Positions 1 through 5,036 of a DNA stretch of 5,641 nt are shown here, in pieces. Every line of letters begins with the position of its first letter. Within the stretch, counting starts at the first letter, position 1. The position numbers and the translations under genes are program-made. The notes beneath the pieces were generated by a model. It made no database searches. It saw only the letters and a program-made list of their open reading frames with translations, and was not told where the DNA came from. Location: NCBI GenBank assembly GCA_009838595.1, contig VXRI01000122.1, forward strand, positions 1 through 5,641, in the 5' to 3' direction. The DNA is from Chloroflexota bacterium (GTDB lineage: Bacteria; Chloroflexota; Dehalococcoidia; Lucifugimonadales; JADFKI01).

Positions 1-422
1 ACGGTAAGCTGCGCCTCTATCATCGCCAAGTGCCGGTCTATGCATGCTTGCATCAGGTCTCGCAGCTCGTCGTCGCCGTTCATCAGAACTTCCGCGATGA
101 CGAGGAAAGATACTCCCGTCAGCGTGGATGGCGCGACATTGTGGTGCAGAACCTGCCCTAGCCGCGTCAGCCCGGAGTCCGGGTCGCCGTCGATGAGGTC
201 GATACGCTGAGTGAGCTTGCTGTCGATGTCTTCGATAACGCCGGCGAGTATCCGTTTCTTACCGCTGAAGTGGCGATATATCGCGCCTTCGCTAACGCCC
301 ACGGCGCGCGCCAGATTACCAATCGTCAGCGACTGCATGCCGTGTCCGGTTATCAGCAATCGTGCGGCGTCAATGATTTCGCGTCTTCTTACGCTGGTGG
401 GACGGCGGGATCTGACAATCAT
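1..422 (-). CDS. TetR-family transcriptional repressor, N-terminal 140 residues (C-terminus cut by window edge)
   Basis: The minus strand is open from an ATG at 422 to the window edge, giving 140 residues. Residues about 12-58 form a typical TetR DNA-binding domain: helix 1 is REIIDAARLLITGHG, and the helix-turn-helix is TIGNLARAVGVSEGAIYRHF (33-52), followed by SGKKRIL. This is the most conserved TetR signature. The remaining visible residues are the start of the helical ligand-binding domain (LTRLGQVLHHNV, EVLMNGDDELRDLMQACIDRHL), which is not conserved enough to predict a ligand. Proteins of this family are cytoplasmic dimers that release DNA on binding a small molecule. The start is chosen because the HTH sits at the usual distance and an in-frame TGA lies upstream; no clear Shine-Dalgarno is visible. 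It lies downstream of the GMC gene on the same strand, 150 bp away, but has its own promoter and a palindromic operator at 458-473, which suggests autorepression. Family assignment is secure; target genes are unknown. Confidence 0.92.
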   Translation of the reverse strand, partial: MIVRSRRPTSVRRREIIDAARLLITGHGMQSLTIGNLARAVGVSEGAIYRHFSGKKRILAGVIEDIDSKLTQRIDLIDGDPDSGLTRLGQVLHHNVAPSTLTGVSFLVIAEVLMNGDDELRDLMQACIDRHLAMIEAQLT

Positions 423-457
423 CGGGGCAAGGACCAAGCACTGAGCAGGAGCGTCTA

Positions 458-473
458 TCGCAGTTAACTGCGA
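458..473. promoter_or_regulatory. Perfect 16-bp palindrome, probable TetR operator
   Basis: TCGCAGTTAACTGCGA is a perfect 16-bp palindrome, 36 bp upstream of the TetR start codon. It begins on the last base of the predicted -10 box of the TetR promoter, so a bound dimer would block RNA polymerase. Size, symmetry and position are those of typical TetR-family operators. Binding by this protein is inferred. Confidence 0.65.
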
Positions 474-501
474 ATATACCCAAACTATGGGTCAAGGTCA
501 A
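473..501 (-). promoter_or_regulatory. Sigma70-like promoter of the TetR gene
   Basis: On the minus strand, TTGACC (501-496) and TATATT (478-473) are separated by exactly 17 nt. They match the -35 and -10 consensus in 5 of 6 and 4-5 of 6 positions. TTGACC is immediately repeated at 495-490 as a direct repeat. The predicted leader is roughly 40-45 nt to the ATG at 422. The operator palindrome abuts the -10 box. Confidence 0.55.
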
Positions 502-536
502 TGCTTGAACTACGGCGCGGGGATTAAGGCGATTAA

Positions 537-567
537 CAGGATATCTGGGCAGAATATACAGGATGGA
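537..567 (-). repeat. Intergenic ATCCTGT repeat, copy A
   Basis: Read on the minus strand this gap contains ATCCTGTAT followed by ATTCTGCCC and then another ATATCCTGT. It resembles the 9-bp-period ATCCTGTNN units in three other gaps of the window (2158-2184, 4031-4057, 5172-5189). It lies just downstream of the GMC stop codon. This is the more degenerate of the two-unit copies. Confidence 0.4.
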
Positions 568-572
568 CACGA

Positions 573-2117
573 TTATTTGATAAAATCCGCCGCGCGTTCT
601 GCCATGCCTATGACGGTCAGATTGAGGTTGGCGCGAACGGTGTCGGGCATAATGGATGCGTCTATTACGCGCAGCCCTTCGATGCCGTGCACTTTGCCAT
701 ATTGGTCAACTACGGCATTCGGGTCGTCCGCCGGTCCCATCTTGCATGTGCTGGATACATGGTGCGCGGTAACGACTTCGCGCTTCATCCACGCGTCAAG
801 CGCGCTGTCGTCGCGCAGCATATCGTCGCCGGGCGCAATGCGCCGTTCGACTATGCCGCCGAAGGCATCGTGGCGGAACAGTCCGGCGCACAGCCTAAGC
901 GCTTCGCGGACGCGCTTCCTGTCGAAGGGATGGTCGAGCAGGTTGAAGTTGAGGTACGGTTGCTGCGCCGGATTGGGCGAACGCAATCGCATCTCGCCGT
1001 AACTCTCCGCGAGATATAGGCACAGGCTCACGCCGATGCCGGTGGGATGCAGGTTGTCTTGCCCGCGCATCGGTCTGTCCGCCGCGTAGTTGCCCATGTA
1101 TATCACGAGGTCGTTATCGTATGGCGAATCCGTCGATGTAAAGCGCAGCGTAACTGTGCCGGTGGCGACCTGGTGCGTGTTCAGCGGGAACCCGTCGCGC
1201 GTGCGCCATGATATTGGCACATCCGGATGGTCGCGCAGATTGCGCCCAACGCCGGGGATGTCTTCCACGACCGGAATGCCCAAACGCCGCAGTTGCTCTG
1301 CCGGTCCCACTCCGGACAGTGCGAGGATGTGCGGCGAGCCTATTGCGCCGGCGCACAATATCACTTCGTCGCCGTGCGCGGTGAACTCGCCTTGCTCGCC
1401 GATGCCGCGAACGCCAACCGCGCGCCTGCCCTCGAATACGATTCCGCGCACCTCGCAGTTGGGCATAATGGTCAGCCCTGCCCGGTCGCGAGCCGGGTCT
1501 AGGTATGCTATCGCAGTGCTGACACGCAGGCGGTCGTCGATGTTGAAAGCCAGCGGTCCGACACCTGTCGAGTTCGGCTTGTTGTGATCAGGGCAGTCTG
1601 CGAAGCCGGCGTCGATGCACGCCTGATAGAACGCCTGCTGCTGCGGCTCCCATTCGCCGGGCTGATGCCGATGCGCGACGATGGGTCCATCCGCGCCGTG
1701 GAAATCGTTAGCGAAATCCTTATCGGCTTCGAGTTTGCGTAGATAAGGCAGAACTTTGTCGTAGCTCCACTCGGGGTTGCCCCAACTCGCCCATCTGTCG
1801 AAGTCGTCGGGCATTGCGCGCAGAAATTGCGCATCGTTGACCGCGCTTGAGCCGCCGGTAACCCTGCCGCGCGGGATGTCGATATAGGCGCGGTCAGTCG
1901 CGCGGGCGCGGTAGTTCCAAATCTGCTCGCCCTCCCAGACGGTCGTGCTCGTGCCGTAGATGTACTTCACAGCATCGGGCATGCGCCGCTGCGCCGGGTA
2001 GTCCGCGCCAGCCTCTATTAGCAGCACGGCGCGGGCGGCATTCTCGCTTAGCCGCGCGGCAAGCACCGCGCCGGCAGACCCTGCGCCAACGATGATATGG
2101 TCGTATCCCTTACCCAT
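573..2117 (-). CDS. GMC-family FAD-dependent oxidoreductase (choline dehydrogenase-like)
   Basis: A complete 514-residue protein, close to the usual family length of 500-560. The N-terminal Rossmann motif is IIVGAGSAGAVLAARLSE (8-25), with the ribose-binding Glu in LLIEAG (35). The first GMC signature is GRVTGGSSAVN (84-94) and the second is GAIGSPHILALSGVG (257-271). The C-terminal domain has HVSSTCKMG with catalytic His453, VVDQYGKVHGIEGLRVIDASIMP (469-491, quoted here only as a region with LRVIDASIMP as its key part), and Asn497 in RANLNLTV at the position of the second catalytic His/Asn. Enzymes of this family oxidise alcohols to aldehydes or ketones using FAD. Position 93 is Val rather than the His that binds FAD covalently in choline oxidase, so FAD is probably non-covalent. 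No signal peptide or membrane segment is seen, so it is probably cytoplasmic. The ATG start places the FAD motif at residue 11, as expected; the ribosome binding site is weak. The substrate cannot be told from sequence. It is divergent from the OsmC-like selenoprotein gene and followed by the TetR gene. Confidence 0.95.
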   Translation of the reverse strand: MGKGYDHIIVGAGSAGAVLAARLSENAARAVLLIEAGADYPAQRRMPDAVKYIYGTSTTVWEGEQIWNYRARATDRAYIDIPRGRVTGGSSAVNDAQFLRAMPDDFDRWASWGNPEWSYDKVLPYLRKLEADKDFANDFHGADGPIVAHRHQPGEWEPQQQAFYQACIDAGFADCPDHNKPNSTGVGPLAFNIDDRLRVSTAIAYLDPARDRAGLTIMPNCEVRGIVFEGRRAVGVRGIGEQGEFTAHGDEVILCAGAIGSPHILALSGVGPAEQLRRLGIPVVEDIPGVGRNLRDHPDVPISWRTRDGFPLNTHQVATGTVTLRFTSTDSPYDNDLVIYMGNYAADRPMRGQDNLHPTGIGVSLCLYLAESYGEMRLRSPNPAQQPYLNFNLLDHPFDRKRVREALRLCAGLFRHDAFGGIVERRIAPGDDMLRDDSALDAWMKREVVTAHHVSSTCKMGPADDPNAVVDQYGKVHGIEGLRVIDASIMPDTVRANLNLTVIGMAERAADFIK

Positions 2118-2157
2118 AACATTCGCATTCTAGCATGGGACAAGCCACAGCCATCCC

Positions 2158-2184
2158 ATCCTGTCCATCCGGTGTATTGGTGTA
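2158..2184 (+). repeat. Intergenic ATCCTGT repeat, copy B
   Basis: Three consecutive 9-bp units, ATCCTGTCC, ATCCGGTGT and ATTGGTGTA, decay progressively. They sit in the 118-bp gap between the divergent GMC and OsmC-like genes, overlapping where the promoter of the latter should be. They are related to copies at 537-567, 4031-4057 and 5172-5189. Confidence 0.45.
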
Positions 2185-2185
2185 A

Positions 2186-2227
2186 TATACTGCAAATGGG
2201 CTATGAACTAATCCGAGAATTGGGTGA
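2186..2227 (+). promoter_or_regulatory. Candidate -10 box and ribosome binding site of the OsmC-like gene
   Basis: TATACT at 2186-2191 is a reasonable -10 box, but no good -35 is found 16-18 bp upstream. GGGTGA at 2222-2227 contains the GGTGA part of the Shine-Dalgarno consensus and lies 8 nt before the ATG at 2236. It supports that start, because an in-frame TGA lies at 2230-2232. The promoter part is tentative; the ribosome binding site is better supported. Confidence 0.35.
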
Positions 2228-2235
2228 TATGACGC

Positions 2236-2736
2236 ATGACAACCGACATTCCGCACGAAGTGCACGGAGACGAACTGCCACGCGGCGGGGCACGGCGCAC
2301 GGTCGCCGTTGACTGCGAGCATGTGGAGAAGATGCTGCACAGAGGCACGCGCGAGCAGTTCGTAGTGTATTGCGACGAGCCGGAGCGCATGGGTGGCGAT
2401 GATGCTTACCCACCGCCGCTGACATACATTACGATGGGCATCGGCTTCTGACTGCTTACCCAGTTGAAGCGGTACGCTACAATGAGAAAAATCGTCATTG
2501 ACGAGGCGCGCGTCCATGTGGAGATGGACTACTATCTGTCCGGATCAGTGCTAGCAGGCACGGTGAGCAGCGGCGTAACCGAAGTGCGCTCCGAATTTGA
2601 AGTAGGCTCGCCCGCGCCGGAAGCGGACATCGCTTATGTAGTCCGGCTGGCAAAGAACGGCTGCTTCGCGGAACGTCTGGTGGAGACGGCAGTGCCCATC
2701 AGAAGCACGCTGACACTGAACGGCAGGCAGATTTAA
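2236..2736 (+). CDS. OsmC/Ohr-family peroxidase-like selenoprotein (in-frame TGA read as selenocysteine)
   Basis: The frame runs from ATG 2236 to TAA 2736 with a single internal TGA at 2449-2451, giving 166 residues with residue 72 as selenocysteine (U72). This is the usual OsmC-family length. OsmC/Ohr proteins are cytoplasmic homodimers that reduce organic hydroperoxides using two cysteines. The first, peroxidatic, starts the long central helix after a proline-rich turn; the second lies in a KAGCP-like motif about 65 residues later. Here the helix reads PPPLTYITMGIGF-U-LLTQLKRYA, so U72 stands at the peroxidatic position. The second motif, LAKNGCFAERLVETA, supplies Cys143, 71 residues downstream. 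Both halves belong to the same fold and frame, with no other disruption over 94 codons after the TGA. A hairpin at 2464-2482 resembles a bacterial SECIS. The start is supported by GGGTGA 8 nt upstream and a stop just before it. A conventional caller would split this into a 71-residue ORF and a spurious TTG-start ORF at 2464. The alternative is a nonsense-mutated pseudogene, less likely given the exact position. The gene is divergent from the GMC gene. Confidence 0.85.
2464..2482 (+). promoter_or_regulatory. Candidate bacterial SECIS hairpin
   Basis: The 19-nt segment TTGAAGCGGTACGCTACAA folds with pairs TTG/CAA, one A-A mismatch, AGCG/CGCT, and an apical GTA. If the top G-C pair opens, the loop is GGTAC and shows the GGU typical of SelB-binding loops. 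It starts 12 nt after the TGA, and the loop begins 20 nt after it. In E. coli fdhF the minimal 17-nt upper stem-loop lies 11 nt after the UGA, so geometry agrees well. The sequence is coding, as always in bacterial SECIS elements. Supported by position and shape, not by a covariance model. Confidence 0.6.
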
Positions 2737-2779
2737 CATCGATGCACAGAACGAGGTAGGATGGATGCCTGTCCGTCCG

Positions 2780-2820
2780 CCCCTTTGCCTTTGATGGAAG
2801 GTTAGAATGGGGGGGGTGAT
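2780..2820 (+). repeat. Possible intergenic repeat with a G8 tract
   Basis: Between the OsmC-like stop (2736) and the HNH gene lies a C-rich stretch CCCCTTTGCCTTTGATGG, then AAGGTTAGAATG and a run of eight G (2809-2816). CCTT/AAGG can pair weakly. The pattern resembles short C-rich/G-rich repeats often seen between genes of uncultured bacteria, but only one copy is present here, so repeat status is a guess from memory. Confidence 0.25.
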
Positions 2821-2833
2821 TGCGGTGCGCCAG

Positions 2834-2872
2834 CGTAGGCGCAATTACTTTATAGCCTACGATTTCGTAGGC
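2834..2872. repeat. Compound inverted repeat (three CGTAGGC/GCCTACG arms)
   Basis: GCCTACG (2855-2861), ATTT, and CGTAGGC (2866-2872) make a perfect 7-bp hairpin extendable by an A-T pair. A further CGTAGGC at 2834-2840 could pair with 2855-2861 instead. The hairpin overlaps the last codons of the HNH gene. Neither strand has a following T-run, so it is not a standard intrinsic terminator; it could be a transcript-end processing hairpin or a small mobile repeat end. Confidence 0.5.
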
Positions 2873-3227
2873 ATGAGACTCTACCGCGTCTAATGTTCCG
2901 CTCATTTTCAGACAATATATGGCCGTTCTTGCGATTGAGCGCCTGTAATCTTGTCAGCGTTATCCTGTTGCACTTTTCTTTTTTGCATGGCGAACATAGC
3001 AATAGCAAAATCAAATTGTCATAACGGTCTGTGCCACCGTCAGACTTTGGCATCACATGATCAACCTCAAGTACACGGCTACAATTGCGTTCGCAACCTT
3101 GACAGAACGCACCAGTGTCGAGCAGTAGATTAGGAAATTCAGATTGGCACCGTGGTAGAGCGTGCGGTTTTGGAGTTGACATACGGCATGCGATTACCTC
3201 TCGTTGGTGTGCTTCAGAGTAGAGCAT
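2850..3227 (-). CDS. HNH endonuclease-like protein, possibly degenerate
   Basis: A 125-residue frame. Residues about 32-95 match an HNH domain with two zinc CxxC knuckles: FCQGC (Cys42/Cys45) and CSPC (Cys78/Cys81). The core EVDHVMPKSDGGTDRYDN contains His57 and Asn71, and a basic tail follows (TRLQALNRKNGHIL). HNH domains cut DNA using a metal ion in a beta-beta-alpha fold. Two features are unusual. The residue after CSPC is Lys82 where most members have Asn. NLILLLLC carries two more Leu than the common spacing, caused by a tandem TAGCAA duplication (2997-3008, plus strand). GC is about 42-43% over the core, against 60% or more in neighbours, which suggests horizontal transfer. The N-terminal part (TPKPHALPRCQSEFPNLLL) recalls, from memory, HNH domains at the C-terminus of DNA methyltransferases, so this may be a detached domain. 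No methyltransferase motifs are seen upstream; an in-frame stop lies just before. The start is uncertain: Met16 is an alternative. Confidence 0.7.
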   Translation of the reverse strand: MLYSEAHQREVIACRMSTPKPHALPRCQSEFPNLLLDTGAFCQGCERNCSRVLEVDHVMPKSDGGTDRYDNLILLLLCSPCKKEKCNRITLTRLQALNRKNGHILSENERNIRRGRVSCLRNRRL

Positions 3228-3390
3228 TGCATACCGTCGCAGTTAGACAATCATAGCTTAGTATGACCAGTTTCACACTCATGATGCGGGCTGCGCCTTG
3301 TCAATTTCATCATCAGCCGCATTTATTCTGCCCGCATTAGCACACGCGAACGGTAGGCATGATTACTGACGATAGACAATAGCCGCTGCC

Positions 3391-4017
3391 TTATTCGCCA
3401 GTGTAGAAGGCGGTGGTGCGCTGCGCGGCGGCTTGCGCGGTGGCGGGTGGCGTTCCGGCGGCGATGGCGGCATTTGCCCAGCCGTCGCTGCTTCCCACGA
3501 TGAATGCCTTGCCGTCTTGCGATGTGACAAACGCCACTTCGTCCGGCTTTGGCGCGGACGGCTGCGCGATGTGGAGCGCCAGCCCTAACAAGCCCATTTC
3601 CCAACCGACGCCGCTTGCGCCGGGCCCGTATTCGTCCCAGTGTGGCGACAGCAGCGCCGTGTGCGTCAGCGTGAGCCTCGCGCTGTCCGGAGATTCGCCG
3701 TGCAGATGCACCTGAACCCAGCTGACATCGCCGCCGAACTCCCATGTCAGCGCGAAGTGAGACCGCCGCTCGCAGGCGATGATATGCCCGTCCGCGTTGC
3801 CTTCAAAACTGTAATGTCCGCCCTGTTCTAGATCGCCGCTGATTGGCAAGAACCATCGCGGTATGCGTTCCCGGCTCGTAATGGCGTCCCACAGGTCGCC
3901 TAGCGTGGTCGCAAGGGAACGGGACAGCGTAACGGCGCGGGCGGGTTGTCCATCGCGCTGCGGCGCCGCCACCGAGCGCTCTACCGCAGCGAGATGAGAT
4001 TGTACATCGAAATTCAT
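3391..4017 (-). CDS. SRPBCC (AHSA1/START-like) domain protein
   Basis: A complete 208-residue protein. Residues about 28-150 fit an AHSA1-type SRPBCC fold: VTLSRSLATTLGDLWDAITS (29-48), then RIPRWFLPISGDLEQGGHYSF, the strand pair GHIIACERRSHFALTWEF (77-94), RLTLTHTALL (114-123), and the long C-terminal helix GWEMGLLGLALHI (138-150). These proteins enclose a hydrophobic ligand pocket; most bacterial members have no known ligand, and none can be named here. The last 58 residues are Ala-rich and less typical. No signal peptide or membrane segment is visible. ATG 4017 is chosen because GGAAGA lies just upstream and the upstream in-frame sequence falls in an intergenic repeat. It is divergent from the SDR gene across 102 bp, so the two are probably co-expressed. 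Pairing of SRPBCC proteins with ArsR regulators is common, but no such regulator lies in the window. Confidence 0.88.
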   Translation of the reverse strand: MNFDVQSHLAAVERSVAAPQRDGQPARAVTLSRSLATTLGDLWDAITSRERIPRWFLPISGDLEQGGHYSFEGNADGHIIACERRSHFALTWEFGGDVSWVQVHLHGESPDSARLTLTHTALLSPHWDEYGPGASGVGWEMGLLGLALHIAQPSAPKPDEVAFVTSQDGKAFIVGSSDGWANAAIAAGTPPATAQAAAQRTTAFYTGE

Positions 4018-4030
4018 AGCCGTCTTCCGC

Positions 4031-4057
4031 ATCCTGTATATCCTGTACATCCATGTT
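4031..4057 (+). repeat. Intergenic ATCCTGT repeat, copy C (best copy)
   Basis: Three exact-length 9-bp units in tandem: ATCCTGTAT, ATCCTGTAC and ATCCATGTT. The first two differ only in the last base. It lies in the divergent promoter region between the SRPBCC and SDR genes and is the clearest of the four copies. Confidence 0.6.
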
Positions 4058-4112
4058 ATATTTCTGGTGGCGAAAATGCACATGCTATACAACGAAACGC
4101 GATACGAAAGGA
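4055..4112. promoter_or_regulatory. Divergent promoter region for SRPBCC and SDR genes
   Basis: Toward the SDR gene, TGCTATACA (4083-4091) is an extended -10 box, and AAAGGA (4107-4112) is a good ribosome binding site 7 nt before ATG 4120. Toward the SRPBCC gene, TATAAC on the minus strand (4060-4055) is a near-consensus -10 touching repeat C. Neither has a convincing -35 box. Confidence 0.4.
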
Positions 4113-4119
4113 TACTGCA

Positions 4120-4962
4120 ATGAATACAGAGCGCAAACCTGTCGCGGTGGTGATTGGCGCGACATCGAAGTGGCAGTCGGACGGGCGCAATACGCGGCTG
4201 ATTCACGGCGCGGATTTGGACGACAGCGACCTGCCCGTCGGCGTGCGTTGGGGCGTTGGCGGCGCAATATCGCAGAAGTTCGCGCAGGAAGGCTTTCTCA
4301 CCGTGCTCACGACGCGCAACGCATCGAACGCAGCAGCCTTGCAAGCAGCAATCGGCGAACAAGGTGGGGCGAGCATCATCGTCGAGCTCGACCTATCGTC
4401 TCATGAGTCCATTTCCAACGCATTCGCGCAGATAAGAGAAGAAGCCGGCGAACCTGACATCCTCGTTTACAACGCGGGCTACATCGACGGGCGCGACCTT
4501 CCTCCGGAAAAAGAACTGCTGGAACATATTCCGTTCGAGATACTCGAGACGGCGCAGCACATATCCAGCAGCGGACCTTTCTTAGTCGTCAAGGAAGTGC
4601 TGCCCGCGATGCGAGAGCGCGGCGAAGGGACGATACTGTTCTCCAACAACTCGTCGTCGTTGCGGGGCAAAAAACGCTACACGGGGCAGTCGCTGTACTA
4701 TCCGCGCGTGCTGATGCGCACACTGGCGCAGGCGCTGACGGAGGAGTATTCCGAGTACGGCGTGCATGTCGCCAATGTGGTGATAGACGGCACAATTGAC
4801 TCGCCCGGCACGAGAGCGACGCCGCGCGCGCAGGAGCAGCCGGAATTGCTGATGAACCCGGTGAAGATAGCCGAGGCGTTCTACTATCTGCACACGCAGG
4901 ACAAGTCCTGCTGGACGCACGAATTGCAGCTGACACCGCATCCGGTGAAGCCGAGCTTTTAG
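4120..4962 (+). CDS. Short-chain dehydrogenase/reductase (SDR) family protein, atypical
   Basis: A complete 280-residue protein with an SDR Rossmann fold. Strand 1 is VAVVIGATSKW (8-18). After an insertion of about 27 residues, the Gly-rich loop resumes with GVGGAISQKFAQEGFLTVLTT (45-65). ELDLS (89-93) is the adenine-binding region, VYNAG (116-120) replaces NNAG, and ILFSNNSSSLRG (172-183) holds the serine of the active-site region. ALTEEYSEYGVHVANVVIDG (205-224) is the strand 6 region, and TIDSPGTRA follows. The usual Tyr-xxx-Lys is not evident: aligning by the flanking RTLAQAL and VHVANVVIDG gives LYYPR (192-196), so Leu and Arg stand where Tyr and Lys normally are. Classical SDRs transfer hydride between NAD(P)H and alcohol/carbonyl groups; whether this one is catalytic is unclear. 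The start at ATG 4120 is supported by AAAGGA 7 nt upstream; the open frame farther upstream crosses the divergent gene and is a shadow. Family confidence is high; substrate is unknown. Confidence 0.92.
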   Translation: MNTERKPVAVVIGATSKWQSDGRNTRLIHGADLDDSDLPVGVRWGVGGAISQKFAQEGFLTVLTTRNASNAAALQAAIGEQGGASIIVELDLSSHESISNAFAQIREEAGEPDILVYNAGYIDGRDLPPEKELLEHIPFEILETAQHISSSGPFLVVKEVLPAMRERGEGTILFSNNSSSLRGKKRYTGQSLYYPRVLMRTLAQALTEEYSEYGVHVANVVIDGTIDSPGTRATPRAQEQPELLMNPVKIAEAFYYLHTQDKSCWTHELQLTPHPVKPSF

Positions 4963-5036
4963 GGGGCGCGGATTGCCCAGCGTTGGCTGAACGGCGGCAC
5001 TGCGCATTTTTGGTGCGTGTTCGTGTTCGAATCATC

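Noticed and set aside
487..1002. 171-residue plus-strand open frame
   Set aside because: Mostly antisense to the GMC gene in a high-GC region; the translation is low in family-like patterns and its start lies in the TetR promoter.
2236..2451. TGA read as Trp or Gly under an alternative genetic code
   Set aside because: No other in-frame TGA occurs in any gene of the window, Trp is encoded by TGG throughout, and the family has Cys at this position.
2464..2736. Separate 90-residue gene starting at TTG 2464
   Set aside because: It is the C-terminal half of the OsmC-like protein, in frame with the first half across the TGA; it lacks a ribosome binding site and begins inside the central helix.
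3284..3337. ATGCGGGC ... GCCCGCAT inverted repeat in the 3228-3390 gap
   Set aside because: Only 8 bp with a 38-nt loop and no T-run; may be chance. I see no gene in this gap.
3946..4119. N-terminal extension of the SDR gene
   Set aside because: Overlaps the start of the divergent gene and translates the repeat; ATG 4120 has a good ribosome binding site and begins just before the Rossmann strand.
4018..4362. N-terminal extension of the SRPBCC gene up to 4362
   Set aside because: The extension runs antisense through the SDR start and the ATCCTGT repeat; the SRPBCC fold begins after Met at 4017, which has a ribosome binding site.
4963..5036. Terminator after the SDR gene
   Set aside because: The TGCGCATTTTTGGTGCG stretch pairs only 4 bp around a T-rich loop and has no T-run after the stem.
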